From Porticoccaceae bacterium (GTDB lineage: Bacteria; Pseudomonadota; Gammaproteobacteria; Pseudomonadales; Porticoccaceae), in assembly GCA_018663035.1 (NCBI GenBank), contig JABJEX010000069.1, forward strand, positions 1 through 58,399: a stretch of 58,399 nucleotides of DNA, read 5' to 3'. Shown in pieces: positions 9,923 to 19,046 of this stretch; position 1 is the stretch's first letter; every line of letters begins with the position of its first letter. A program made the translations under genes and the position numbers. The notes below the pieces were generated by a model that was given only the letters and a program-made list of their open reading frames with translations, ran no database searches and had not been told where the DNA came from.

Positions 9923-11659
9923 ATGAATGAGCCAGTTTCCCAGGCCCCATCAGGTGGTCAGTCCGATGAACGTACTATCCTTGGCCATCCCCGTGGCCTG
10001 GTAATCCTATTTTTAACCGAAATGTGGGAGCGTTTTTCGTTCTATGGCATGCGCGGTTTGTTGATTATCTATCTGACGCAGCACTTTCTGATGTCAGACG
10101 AGGCCTCCAGCATGCTGTATGGCGCCTATGGTGCTCTGGTCTATGTGATGACAATTATTGGAGGGTCGTTGGCCGATCGTTATTTGGGCACCAGAAAAGC
10201 GGTGACATTTGGCGCTATTTTGCTGACTTTGGGTCACTTTGGTATGAGTTTTGAGGGCGATGGCTCCCGACAGCTTATTCTGCATGGCGATAAGCAGTAC
10301 GAAATTCAGCTGGATGCCCGCGGCGGTGATGCCAAGCAACGCATTTTGACCGATCAGGGAATGTCCTATGTGACCTTTACCGAGACAACTATGGATATTG
10401 CTGAACCTGAAGCGGTTGGTTTGGCTGCCAGCATAAATCGCGATGAATTTACCATGCGTGTGGAGACTCAGGAGACCTATCTAAATATTCTCTACCTGTC
10501 TCTGGCGTTGATAATCGCTGGAGTTGGTTTCCTTAAAGCCAACATAAGTACGATTGTTGGCTCGCTCTATGGATTCGGCGACTCGCGCCGTGACTCAGGC
10601 TTTACGATTTTCTATATGGGTATTAATTTGGGGGCATTCTTGGCCTCTATTTTCTGTGGTTACCTTGGCATAGTACATGGCTGGAAATACGGCTTTGGTC
10701 TTGCTGGCATAGGTATGCTGCTAGGACTAATTATATTCTTGTCCTGCCAGAGCTGGTTGGATGGCAAGGCTGAACCACCAAACCCCGACAAGCTTAAAGA
10801 GGATGTCTTTTTGGGTATCAATGTTGAATGGTGCTGCTACCTAGTTGGGCTGGGCATCATTGTTGCGTCTATGGTGCTGGTCATGAATGCAGAGCTTATG
10901 GGCGGAATCCTGTTGCCTCTGGGTCTGCTTATGTTCGTCTGGTTGGTGAGTTTTGCGCTGATGAAGCTAGAGGGTGACGAGCGCTCGCGAATGCTGGCTG
11001 CAATCTATTTTGTGATGGCACAGATTCCGTTCTGGGCTCTGTTTGAGCAGGCTGGTTCTTCTCTAAACCTATTTACCGCACGCTTGGTTGATCGCGAGAT
11101 TATGGGGTGGTCTGTGCCTGGCCCAGTCTTCCAGTCTCTGAATGCTGGCTTTATCTTCATGTTCGCGCCGCTGATGGCCTGGCTTTGGATCTGGCTAGCC
11201 CGACGCAAGCTAAACCCATCGACACCGGTTAAATTTGCTATGGGCGTGGCGATGGCCGGATTGGGCTTCTTGGCCCTAGTAGCTGGCATGAAAGGATCTG
11301 GAGCGGTTGGTTTCACGCCTGTCATCTTTATCTTCCTGATCTACTGGATTCATACCATGGGTGAGCTGATGGTTTCGCCAGTAGGGCTGTCTGCAGTTAC
11401 CAAGCTGGCGCCTGCGCGGATTGTGGGTATGACCATGGGAGCCTGGTTCCTGTATTCCGGTCTGTCGAATTACCTGGCCGGAGTGATTGCACGCACTACA
11501 GGCGCGGAAACCATTGGGGGTCAGATGACCAATGTAGCGACCGCCAAAGCCGGCTATGTCGAGGTTTACTCGCAGGTGGGCTATATGGCTTTGGGTATTG
11601 CGCTGCTGATGCTTTTGGTGTCGCCAGCAATTAATAAAATGATGCGTGGTGCAGACTAG
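9923..11659 (+). CDS. POT/PTR family proton-dependent oligopeptide transporter
   Basis: An inner-membrane proton-coupled importer of di- and tripeptides in the major facilitator superfamily. The 578 residues begin with L-G-H-P-R-G-L and then E-M-W-E-R-F-S-F-Y-G-M-R-G, the classic POT helix-1 motif in which E-x-x-E-R-F-x-Y-Y couples proton and substrate. The second family signature is seen as F-Y-M-G-I-N-L-G-A-F. An extra soluble insertion of roughly 80 residues (about 108-190) lies between helices 3 and 4; it is longer than in E. coli DtpA-type members. The gene is followed after 38 bp by an ACE-like peptidyl-dipeptidase lipoprotein, suggesting a peptide-digestion and uptake unit. Confidence 0.93.
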   Translation: MNEPVSQAPSGGQSDERTILGHPRGLVILFLTEMWERFSFYGMRGLLIIYLTQHFLMSDEASSMLYGAYGALVYVMTIIGGSLADRYLGTRKAVTFGAILLTLGHFGMSFEGDGSRQLILHGDKQYEIQLDARGGDAKQRILTDQGMSYVTFTETTMDIAEPEAVGLAASINRDEFTMRVETQETYLNILYLSLALIIAGVGFLKANISTIVGSLYGFGDSRRDSGFTIFYMGINLGAFLASIFCGYLGIVHGWKYGFGLAGIGMLLGLIIFLSCQSWLDGKAEPPNPDKLKEDVFLGINVEWCCYLVGLGIIVASMVLVMNAELMGGILLPLGLLMFVWLVSFALMKLEGDERSRMLAAIYFVMAQIPFWALFEQAGSSLNLFTARLVDREIMGWSVPGPVFQSLNAGFIFMFAPLMAWLWIWLARRKLNPSTPVKFAMGVAMAGLGFLALVAGMKGSGAVGFTPVIFIFLIYWIHTMGELMVSPVGLSAVTKLAPARIVGMTMGAWFLYSGLSNYLAGVIARTTGAETIGGQMTNVATAKAGYVEVYSQVGYMALGIALLMLLVSPAINKMMRGAD

Positions 11660-11697
11660 TTCTGCACCCCGATTACCGCTGATTATTTGGAAATCTT

Positions 11698-13488
11698 ATG
11701 AAATTAAAACTTTTAACCATGCTCGCAGCCGTACTGATCTTGACCGGCTGCGGTCAGTCTGCACCAACAGAAACTGCTGCAGAATTTGTAGCCCGTATGG
11801 AGCGCGAGGGTGCTGAACTCTCCAAAGAAGCTGGTGCAGCCTACTGGGTGCGCAGTACCTATATTACCCCTGACACTGCAATCTTGGCAGCTAAGGCGGG
11901 TGAGCGCGGTCTGGCGTTTGAAAGTGCTATGGTCAAGCAGGCCAAACAGTATCTGGGTACGGATATGGATCCTGCGACAGCGCGTGCTATAGAGTTGATG
12001 CTTCGCGGATCGCCGGCGCCAGCGCCCGATGACGAGGCGTTACGTGCTGAGCTTGCGCAAATTCTCACTGATATGGAAGGTCAATACGGTTCCGGTGAGT
12101 ACTGTAATCAGGCTGGTGAATGTCGCCAGCTTCAGGAGTTGGAGGCGGTGCTTGCTGAGTCTAGAGATTACGACGAATTATTGGATGTCTGGCAGGGTTG
12201 GCGTCAGGTGTCACCATCGTATCGCAGTCAGTACCAGCGCTTTGTTGAAATTGCTAATTTGGGTGCTGCCGAGATGGGGTATAAGAACCTAGCGGAGCTG
12301 TGGCAGGGTGGTTACGATATGGAGAGCAACACCTTTACCATAGAGTCCAGACGCCTCTGGGATCAGGTGAAACCATTCTATGACCAGTTGCACTGTCATG
12401 TCAGAGCCAAATTGAGCGAGACCTATGGTGCGGAAAAAGTTGCCTTGGATAAGCCCATTCCTGCTCATCTACTCGGCAACATGTGGTCGCAAACCTGGGA
12501 TAATGTCTACGATATTATGGAGCCCTATCCAGGTGTGGCATCTGTAGATATCACCGCAGCCTTGCAAGAGCAGGGTTATGACGAGGTGCAGATGACTCAG
12601 GCTGCGGAGGGTTTCTTTACCTCTCTGGGTCTGCCGGCGTTACCCGAGAGTTTCTATCGCAACTCACTGCTCAAAAAGCCACAGGATCGCAATGTGGTCT
12701 GCCATGCCAGTGCCTGGGATCTGGGTAATGGCAATGACCCACGTATCAAGCAATGTGTCGAGATCACTGCTGAGCAGTTCGGTACCCTGCACCATGAGCT
12801 CGGACATATTTACTACTATCTGATGTACAAAGATCAGCCTTCGGTCTTTAAGGGTGGCGCCCATGATGGCTTCCATGAGGCTGTGGGAGATACGGTTCAG
12901 CTGTCCATGACACCAGCTTATCTGCAGACGAAAGGGCTGATGGGTGATGCGGAAGAAAGCTATGAAGCTACCATTAACCAGCAGATGAAGATGGCATTGG
13001 AAAAGATCGCCTTTTTACCCTTTGGCAAGATGATTGACGAATGGCGTTGGCAGGTTTTCTCTGGCGACATATCGCCGGAAGACTACAATGCAGGTTGGTG
13101 GAAGCTGCGCGAGCAGTATCAGGGCATTGCTGCACCTGTCGCCAGATCTGAGGCCGATTTTGATGCTGGCGCTAAGTACCATGTGCCAGGTAATACGCCG
13201 TACACTCGGTACTTCCTATCATTTATCATTCAGTTCCAGTTCCACAAGTCACTCTGTGAGGCTGCTGGACAGGATGGTCCGTTGCATGAATGCTCAATTT
13301 ACAATAACAAGGCGGCTGGCGAGAAACTGGGCAATATGTTGGCGATGGGGCAGAGTCAGCCTTGGCCTGATGCCATGGAGGCTATTACCGGACAGCGCGA
13401 TATGGATGCCAGTGCGATTATCGACTATTTTGCACCGCTCAATAGTTGGTTGGAGGAGCAGAATAAGGATCGCTCTTGCGGCTGGTAA
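11698..13488 (+). CDS. M2-family peptidyl-dipeptidase (ACE homologue), lipoprotein
   Basis: A zinc peptidase of family M2 releasing dipeptides from peptide C-termini; bacterial homologues of angiotensin-converting enzyme occur in Xanthomonas and marine proteobacteria. The 596 residues start with a lipoprotein signal ending L-T-G-C (C18). The mature enzyme is therefore lipid-anchored, facing the periplasm or lodged in the outer membrane. The zinc site is H366-E367-L-G-H370, and the third ligand is in G-F-H-E-A-V-G-D near residue 394. Length fits single-domain family members. It sits 38 bp behind the peptide transporter and ends in a strong terminator, forming a two-gene operon that makes and imports dipeptides. 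Confidence 0.94.
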   Translation: MKLKLLTMLAAVLILTGCGQSAPTETAAEFVARMEREGAELSKEAGAAYWVRSTYITPDTAILAAKAGERGLAFESAMVKQAKQYLGTDMDPATARAIELMLRGSPAPAPDDEALRAELAQILTDMEGQYGSGEYCNQAGECRQLQELEAVLAESRDYDELLDVWQGWRQVSPSYRSQYQRFVEIANLGAAEMGYKNLAELWQGGYDMESNTFTIESRRLWDQVKPFYDQLHCHVRAKLSETYGAEKVALDKPIPAHLLGNMWSQTWDNVYDIMEPYPGVASVDITAALQEQGYDEVQMTQAAEGFFTSLGLPALPESFYRNSLLKKPQDRNVVCHASAWDLGNGNDPRIKQCVEITAEQFGTLHHELGHIYYYLMYKDQPSVFKGGAHDGFHEAVGDTVQLSMTPAYLQTKGLMGDAEESYEATINQQMKMALEKIAFLPFGKMIDEWRWQVFSGDISPEDYNAGWWKLREQYQGIAAPVARSEADFDAGAKYHVPGNTPYTRYFLSFIIQFQFHKSLCEAAGQDGPLHECSIYNNKAAGEKLGNMLAMGQSQPWPDAMEAITGQRDMDASAIIDYFAPLNSWLEEQNKDRSCGW

Positions 13489-13793
13489 TTGACTTCAGGG
13501 TCATAAAAATAAAAAAGGCAGCCCAGCGGCTGCCTTTTTTACATTGGGCGTTCCAGATATTTATGGCATCATAAGTGCCAATTTAATGCCGATACCATAG
13601 TTGGCTAAAACGCTAGATTTTTGGCATCTGCAAACCATAGATAAAATTAGTTTCAGTGATAGCGGTTGTGTAGTGCAGTATTTATCATAAAGGCAGTTTT
13701 TCGGGTCGTTGGGTTATTGCAGGCGACAATTTAACAATCAGGTACTGAGCGGGGTATTCGCCTCATAAATCAGACCAACAGAGGAATAAGGCT
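13489..13793. promoter_or_regulatory. 305-bp intergenic region: terminator plus MaoC-operon control region
   Basis: After the terminator at 13511-13540 this region holds the probable promoter of the MaoC / SDR / thiolase operon. Visible elements are the inverted repeat TGGCA-N7-TGCCA (13564-13580), GTGCCAAT at 13575-13582 and ATACCATAGTTGGC at 13592-13605. The last two resemble elements in the 9463-9922 region. No small gene was recognised. Confidence 0.45.
13511..13540 (+). terminator. Rho-independent terminator after the M2 peptidase gene
   Basis: AAAAAAGGCAGCC pairs with GGCTGCCTTTTTT around a 4-nt loop. It has a clear T-run on the plus strand and, by symmetry, on the minus strand. It ends the transporter/peptidase operon. 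Confidence 0.92.
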
Positions 13794-14255
13794 ATGCCGC
13801 AGGTAATTAAGAAATCAGAGATTGAGCAATATATCGGCCATGTTTGCGAGCCAACTGATTGGTTCGAAGTCACCCAGCAGCAGGTCAACGAGTTTGCTGA
13901 ATGTACTCTCGATCGTCAGTTTATCCATGTCGACCCAGAGGCGGCCGCTAAAACCCCGTTTGGTGGCACCATTGCCCATGGTTTTTTGACCCTATCCATG
14001 CTGTCTTATTTTTCTGAGAGCTACAACCTGCTTATCGAGGGCATCTATATGGGTGTCAATAAGGGTTTCGATAAGGTGCGCTTTGTAGCCCCTGTGCCTG
14101 TGGGTAGTAAAATCCGTTGTCATGCGACAGTGTTGGATATTAGCGAAAAACGCCCGGGCCAATATGATTTCAAGGTTGAGGTCTCGGTTGAGATTGAAGG
14201 TGGTGATAAACCAGCGCTTGTCGCTGAGTGGCTCAGCGTGCAAATGGCCAAATAA
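13794..14255 (+). CDS. MaoC-like (R)-specific enoyl-CoA hydratase
   Basis: A hot-dog-fold hydratase of 153 residues adding water to trans-2-enoyl-CoA to give (R)-3-hydroxyacyl-CoA. The catalytic pair is visible as D40 and H45 in L-D-R-Q-F-I-H-V-D-P, followed by T-P-F-G-G-T-I-A-H-G-F. This matches the Asp/His layout of PhaJ-type hydratases and the MFE-2 hydratase domain. Ribosome site GAGGAA lies about 7 nt before ATG. It is the first gene of an operon with an MFE-2-like dehydrogenase and a thiolase. Together they would cover hydration, oxidation and cleavage, so this is effectively a split multifunctional enzyme type 2. Chain specificity is unknown. Confidence 0.88.
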   Translation: MPQVIKKSEIEQYIGHVCEPTDWFEVTQQQVNEFAECTLDRQFIHVDPEAAAKTPFGGTIAHGFLTLSMLSYFSESYNLLIEGIYMGVNKGFDKVRFVAPVPVGSKIRCHATVLDISEKRPGQYDFKVEVSVEIEGGDKPALVAEWLSVQMAK

Positions 14256-14305
14256 CAAAATTCAGGGCAGCAGTTTTAAGGAAATAGTTTTTAAGGAAAC
14301 AGAGT

Positions 14306-15217
14306 ATGAGTATTAATTTTTCAGGAAAAGTCGCCATTGTTACTGGCGCTGGTAATGGTCTCGGCCGCTCTCATGCACTGGCACTGGCCGAGCGCGGTGC
14401 CAAAGTTGTGGTCAACGACCTAGGTGGCGCCAGAGACGGTACCGGCGCGTCCTCAGATGCTGCTATGGAAGTGGTGGCCTTAATCGAAGCTGCTGGTGGT
14501 GAAGCCTTTGCCCACGGCGCTAATGTAGCCAAGTTTGATGAGGTGCAGGACATGGTCAATCAGGCCATGGATAAGTGGGGCCGCGTTGATATTCTGATCA
14601 ACAACGCAGGTATTTTGCGCGATAAGTCGTTTGCAAAGATGGATCTAGCGGATTTTCAGTTGGTGATGGACGTACATCTGATGGGGTCTGTGAATTGCAC
14701 CAAAGCAGTGTGGGATATTATGCGCGAGCAAAATTACGGCCGCATTGTCATGACTACCTCCTCCAGCGGAATGTACGGTAACTTTGGCCAGACCAACTAT
14801 GGTGCGGCCAAGATGGCGGTGCTTGGTTTTATGAATACGCTGGTGCTTGAAGGCGGCAAAAATAATATCCACGTCAATGCGCTGGCACCCACTGCAGGGA
14901 CACGTATGACCGAAGATCTGATGCCCCCAGAGGTGTTGGGTATGCTCACCGCAGAATCTGTTACTGCAGGGGCATTAATTCTTTGCGATGAAAAAGCGCC
15001 AACTAGAACTATTCTCTGCGCCGGTGCCGGCGGCTATGCCAAGTCTACTATGTTTGAGACAGATGGCATCTTTATGAGCAAGGACGAACAGACCCCCGAG
15101 GCTATTCTAGCCCGCTGGGATGAACTGACTGACGAGACAAACCAGCAGGCGCTGGAGTCGGGCGGAAAGCAGACTGAGAAGTTTTTAATGAAGGCGATGG
15201 CGGCGCTCAAAGCCTAG
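14306..15217 (+). CDS. Short-chain dehydrogenase, MFE-2 / 17-beta-HSD4-like 3-hydroxyacyl-CoA dehydrogenase
   Basis: An NAD(P)-dependent Rossmann-fold dehydrogenase of 303 residues, with T-G-A-G-N-G-L-G-R at 13-21 for cofactor binding, N-N-A-G at 99-102, and catalytic Y165/K169 in N-Y-G-A-A-K with serines at 152-154. The segment [13 protein letters not shown] and the C-terminal extension beyond the usual 250 residues are typical of the (3R)-hydroxyacyl-CoA dehydrogenase unit of peroxisomal MFE-2. The upstream MaoC hydratase would supply its (R)-hydroxyacyl-CoA substrate, and the downstream thiolase would use its product. The stereochemical assignment comes from family resemblance and context. 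Confidence 0.87.
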   Translation: MSINFSGKVAIVTGAGNGLGRSHALALAERGAKVVVNDLGGARDGTGASSDAAMEVVALIEAAGGEAFAHGANVAKFDEVQDMVNQAMDKWGRVDILINNAGILRDKSFAKMDLADFQLVMDVHLMGSVNCTKAVWDIMREQNYGRIVMTTSSSGMYGNFGQTNYGAAKMAVLGFMNTLVLEGGKNNIHVNALAPTAGTRMTEDLMPPEVLGMLTAESVTAGALILCDEKAPTRTILCAGAGGYAKSTMFETDGIFMSKDEQTPEAILARWDELTDETNQQALESGGKQTEKFLMKAMAALKA

Positions 15218-15264
15218 CTGTCAATCCAAACCAGAACAACGACTATTTAACCAAGGATAATACT

Positions 15265-16446
15265 ATGAAAGAAGCAGTAATCGTTTCAGCCGCTCGAACC
15301 CCAATTGGTAGAGCATTTCGCGGTGCATTCAATGATCTTGAGTCACCCTCTATGAGTTCTCATGCCATAACCGCAGCTGTCGCTCGCGCTGGTGTTGATC
15401 CAGCTGAGATCGAAGACTGCATTATGGGTGCAGCGATGCAACAGGGTACTCAGACCATGAATCTGGGTCGCCAAGCGGCTTTGGCAGCTGGCCTGCCTGT
15501 CTCTGTTTCTGGTATGACGGTTGACCGACAGTGCTCTTCTGGCCTGATGGCTATCTCTATCGGAGCCAATAATATTACTAATGATGGTTCTCAGGTGATT
15601 GTTGCCGGTGGCTGTGAAAGTATCAGCCTGATTCAAAACGAAAAGTTTAATGCCCATCGTGTAGCGGATCCGCTGGCCATGAAGCATGCGCCGCTTATTC
15701 ATATGCCTATGTTGGATACAGCTGAGACTGTGGCCAAGCGATACAATATCTCTCGTGAGGTTCAGGATGAGTACGCGGTGATTTCTCAAGCGCGCACCGC
15801 AGCGGCTCAGCAAGCGGGTTATTTTGCCGACGAAATTGTACCAGTGACGGCGACAAAGCTGGTGACCAACCGTGAAACCGGTGAAGTTAGCAAGGAAGAG
15901 GTAACCCTGTCCCTAGATGAGGGCAACCGTCCAGGTACTTCTTTAGAGAACCTGCAGGGTCTCAAGCCAGTGCGTGATGGCGGCTGTATTACTGCTGGTA
16001 ATGCCTCTCAGCTTTCTGATGGTGCGGCTGCAGTCGTTCTTATGGAGGGTACACTGGCATCACAGCGCAATTTGGAGCCGCTCGGTGTGTATCGTGGTAT
16101 GGCAGTTGCAGGCTGTGAGCCAGATGAAATGGGTATTGGCCCAGTGTTTGCTATACCTAAGCTTTTGCAGCGTCATGGCTTAAAGATGGATGATATCGGC
16201 CTTTGGGAACTAAACGAAGCCTTTGCAGTGCAGGTCCTGTACTGCCGTGACAAGCTAGGTATTCCCATGGAGCGACTGAATGTCAACGGCGGCTCGATCT
16301 CAATTGGCCACCCATTTGGTATGAGTGGTGCGCGTATGGTGATGCACGCCTTGATGGAAGGTAAGCGTCGCGGTGAAAAGTATGTGGTTATTACCATGTG
16401 TGTTGGTGGCGGTATGGGTGCTGCTGGCCTATTCGAGGTTCTGTAG
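15265..16446 (+). CDS. Thiolase (acetyl-CoA C-acyltransferase)
   Basis: Thiolase of 393 residues that cleaves 3-ketoacyl-CoA with CoA to acetyl-CoA plus a shortened acyl-CoA. The acyl-accepting C90 lies in V-D-R-Q-C-S-S-G-L. The other family motifs are [19 protein letters not shown] with the catalytic histidine, and the second cysteine in M-C-V-G-G-G-M-G. Length matches degradative and biosynthetic thiolases (390-400). It is the third gene of the MaoC/SDR operon, with AAGGATAA before the start and a terminator 29 bp after the stop. That places it in degradation of the same substrate rather than in polyester synthesis, for which no phaB/phaC neighbour is seen. Confidence 0.92.
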   Translation: MKEAVIVSAARTPIGRAFRGAFNDLESPSMSSHAITAAVARAGVDPAEIEDCIMGAAMQQGTQTMNLGRQAALAAGLPVSVSGMTVDRQCSSGLMAISIGANNITNDGSQVIVAGGCESISLIQNEKFNAHRVADPLAMKHAPLIHMPMLDTAETVAKRYNISREVQDEYAVISQARTAAAQQAGYFADEIVPVTATKLVTNRETGEVSKEEVTLSLDEGNRPGTSLENLQGLKPVRDGGCITAGNASQLSDGAAAVVLMEGTLASQRNLEPLGVYRGMAVAGCEPDEMGIGPVFAIPKLLQRHGLKMDDIGLWELNEAFAVQVLYCRDKLGIPMERLNVNGGSISIGHPFGMSGARMVMHALMEGKRRGEKYVVITMCVGGGMGAAGLFEVL

Positions 16447-16474
16447 GGCACAGTTCAGTCCTGTAGGTAATCTT

Positions 16475-16510
16475 AACGCCATCGATTCTCTTCAGGGTCG
16501 GTGGCGTTTT
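16475..16510 (+). terminator. Rho-independent terminator after the thiolase operon
   Basis: AACGCCATCGA (16475-16485) and TCGGTGGCGTT (16498-16508) form an 11-bp stem with one G-U pair and a 12-nt loop. TTTACATTT follows. It closes the MaoC/SDR/thiolase operon. Confidence 0.85.
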
Positions 16511-16544
16511 ACATTTAGGCTGTAAATAATTTGGACAACAACTA

Positions 16545-16863
16545 ATGAGAGCCGATAGCCATCAAAATGATCTGTTTAGGGTTATCCAAGAATCGCCATG
16601 GTTTTTATCCGCTTAGGGTGCGTCTGGCAGGGCGTCTGCTGAGTTTAATTGGTGACTATGGTGTCACCACTGATGAGGGTACCTATCTCGATGTACAGCT
16701 CAGTCAGAATGACTTTGCGCGCCTCTGCTTGGGGTCGCGGCAACGAATAAATAAAATCTTTCGCCAGTGGACTGAGCAGGGTATCTTAGAGATGCAGGCT
16801 GACCGCTACATGATTTTTGATGTGACTGCCCTGCAGCGAGAGATTAGCCTCGAAGAACTATAA
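16545..16863 (+). pseudogene. Crp/Fnr-family regulator with internal deletion (sensor domain lost)
   Basis: Two pieces of a Crp/Fnr-type regulator lie back to back in different frames. From ATG at 16545 the frame reads 23 residues ending Q-E-S-P-W-F-L-S-A before TAG (16614-16616). S-P-W-F is typical of the first helix of this family. From about 16600 the other frame reads P-L-R-V-R-L-A-G-R-L-L-S-L, then L-S-Q-N-D-F-A-R-L-C-L-G-S-R-Q-R-I-N-K, the Crp-type winged helix-turn-helix, ending at 16863. The roughly 140-residue cyclic-nucleotide-type sensor domain and dimer helix are missing. The second piece has an ATG at 16567 but no good ribosome site. It could still be made as a 98-residue DNA-binding fragment, but a broken gene is the simpler reading. 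Confidence 0.65.
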
Positions 16864-16880
16864 ATAATATCAGGGGTAGT

Positions 16881-18899
16881 ATGAAAAGCTTACAGACTTG
16901 CCAGTTTAACTCAATCTCATCTGGGCTGAGTGCAATACTCATTGCTGCGCTGTTGCTGTCCGGTTGTGACAGGCCCAACGAGCTGACGTTATCTCCCGCC
17001 GCATCTGAGAGCAATAGTAAAGCTGCAAGTGCCTTTACCATTGCCCATAACCAAGACTTCGTTAAAGATCTGGATCTCGATGATCAGCAAGATTTTGAGG
17101 ACGCTATGCGCGGCATGCTGGCAGCGGCACCCAACGAGGCGGTGTTCAGTGAGTCTGGTGTGCAGGTCTGGGATGCAGGCGCCTACGACTTTATTAATGG
17201 CCCGGCGCCCGACACAGTAAATCCCAGCCTTTGGCGGCAGGCTAAGCTAAACAATATTCGCGGTCTCTTCGAGGTTGCTCCGGGCATCTACCAGCTGCGT
17301 GGTTTTGATCTTGCCAATAGCACATTGATTAGGGGAGAGACAGGTTGGATCTTGGTGGACCCATTGACAACACTTGAAACCACCGAGTCGGCTATGGCGT
17401 TTGCCGAGCAGCACCTAGGCAAAATAAATCTTAGTGGCATCATTTTTACCCATAGTCATATCGATCATTTTGGTGGCGTACTGGCGTTGATTAACGCCGA
17501 ACAAGCGGCGGCTAATAAGGTGCCTATTATTGCTCCTTCCGGCTTTATGGCTGAGTCTACCAGTGAAAACATTATTGCTGGGCCCGCAATGACCCGGCGT
17601 GGCAGCTATATGTTTGGCAATGGACTGGAGCGCTCTGTTACAGGCCATGTCGATACTGGCCTCGGCAAACAGGTTGTCTATGGCAGCACGTCTATTCTCC
17701 AGCCGACGGTGGTTATAGACCGTCCCGAAAGCTCAATGACCATAGATGGCGTAGCCTTTGATTTTTTCAATATGCCCGGCTCAGAAGCGCCAGCGGAATT
17801 GACTTTTTATCTGCCCCAGCACCGAGCATTCTGTGGTGCCGAGGTGCTCTCTCATGTGATGCACAATGTGTTGACTCTGCGCGGTGCCAAGGTGCGTGAT
17901 GCGCTACTATGGAGCGACTATATTGGCCAATCTATTGAGCGCTTAGATGATGTGGAGATCTTTTTTAATAGTCACCATTGGCCAACCTGGGGGCACGAGC
18001 GCATCATTACACAGATGCAACAACAGCAGGATATGTACAAGTTTATCCATGATCAGACAGTGCGGCTGGCCAATTATGGCTATACCCCCAGAGAGATCGC
18101 CGAAAAGCTTCAGTTACCCAAGAGTCTAGCTGGTAACTTTCATCTCAGGGGTTATTACGGCACCCTCAGTCACAACAGTAAGGCGGTTTATCAGCATTAT
18201 TTTGGCTGGTATGAAGGCAATCCGGCACAGCTCAACCCATTGCCGCCCGAAGAGTCTGCGCGGCGTTATGTGGAGTTTATGGGGGGCTCCAAAGCCATAC
18301 TTGAGCGAGTGGCGCTATCGATACAGCGTGGAGAGTATCGCTGGGTTGCCGAGGTGCTAAATAAGGTGGTTTTTGCTGAGCCGGATAATACCGCGGCAAA
18401 GTTACAGCTAGCTGAGGCTTATCGCCAGCTGGGCTATCAGGCTGAATCTGGGCCCTGGCGAGATATCTATCTCTCCGCGGCAATTGAGCTGACTGAAGAG
18501 AGGTCCAGAGGATATTACGACCCAGTATTTGCCAAAGCATTTCTACAGCAGGTGCCACTCGACCAATTTATGAAGGCTCTGACTGTACGTCTGGACGCTG
18601 ATAAGGCCGACTCAGAGACCATGGTGCTAAATGTATTGTTTACTGAGCAGCAGAAGAACTATGTGCTGACTTTGCGTAACTCGGTGCTTCATTATCAGCA
18701 AAAGCCGCCCAGAGCCGATGCCGATGTGAGCCTTGCCCTTAGTAAGCGGCTATTTGTGGATATATTGATTGGTCAGGTATCGGCGCCTCAGCTGATAACC
18801 AGTGATGAGATTGAGGTTGATGGCAGTGTATTAAAATTACTGAAGTTCTTTTCATTGTTAGGGGGCAGCAATGATAACTTCAATATAGTCACCCCCTAA
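16881..18899 (+). CDS. Alkylsulfatase, metallo-beta-lactamase fold, lipoprotein
   Basis: Type III alkylsulfatase of the SdsA1/YjcS family, cleaving linear primary alkyl sulfates such as dodecyl sulfate to alcohol plus sulfate. Of its 672 residues, the first part is a signal with lipobox L-L-S-G-C; the cysteine is near residue 29, which implies a lipid anchor. The metal motif is T-H-S-H-I-D-H with H191, H193, D195 and H196. Later come A-E-V-L-S-H-V-M-H-N and H-H-W-P-T-W-G. The central dimerisation region (R-Y-V-E-F-M-G-G) and C-terminal SCP2-like domain are present, and the length fits the family. AGGGG precedes ATG. The released alcohol could feed the beta-oxidation genes nearby. Confidence 0.9.
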   Translation: MKSLQTCQFNSISSGLSAILIAALLLSGCDRPNELTLSPAASESNSKAASAFTIAHNQDFVKDLDLDDQQDFEDAMRGMLAAAPNEAVFSESGVQVWDAGAYDFINGPAPDTVNPSLWRQAKLNNIRGLFEVAPGIYQLRGFDLANSTLIRGETGWILVDPLTTLETTESAMAFAEQHLGKINLSGIIFTHSHIDHFGGVLALINAEQAAANKVPIIAPSGFMAESTSENIIAGPAMTRRGSYMFGNGLERSVTGHVDTGLGKQVVYGSTSILQPTVVIDRPESSMTIDGVAFDFFNMPGSEAPAELTFYLPQHRAFCGAEVLSHVMHNVLTLRGAKVRDALLWSDYIGQSIERLDDVEIFFNSHHWPTWGHERIITQMQQQQDMYKFIHDQTVRLANYGYTPREIAEKLQLPKSLAGNFHLRGYYGTLSHNSKAVYQHYFGWYEGNPAQLNPLPPEESARRYVEFMGGSKAILERVALSIQRGEYRWVAEVLNKVVFAEPDNTAAKLQLAEAYRQLGYQAESGPWRDIYLSAAIELTEERSRGYYDPVFAKAFLQQVPLDQFMKALTVRLDADKADSETMVLNVLFTEQQKNYVLTLRNSVLHYQQKPPRADADVSLALSKRLFVDILIGQVSAPQLITSDEIEVDGSVLKLLKFFSLLGGSNDNFNIVTP

Positions 18900-19046
18900 G
18901 AGGCTGTGCTGATAGTTGCGATTAACTATCTAATACGCGGGGTGCTATGGTTAGCTGCGTTTTTGTCACTGGTGGCGCTATTGCTGCTACTGCTCTGACC
19001 TTTGATAATAATAATCTGGGCCGAAGCCCAATAAGTGAGATAAATT

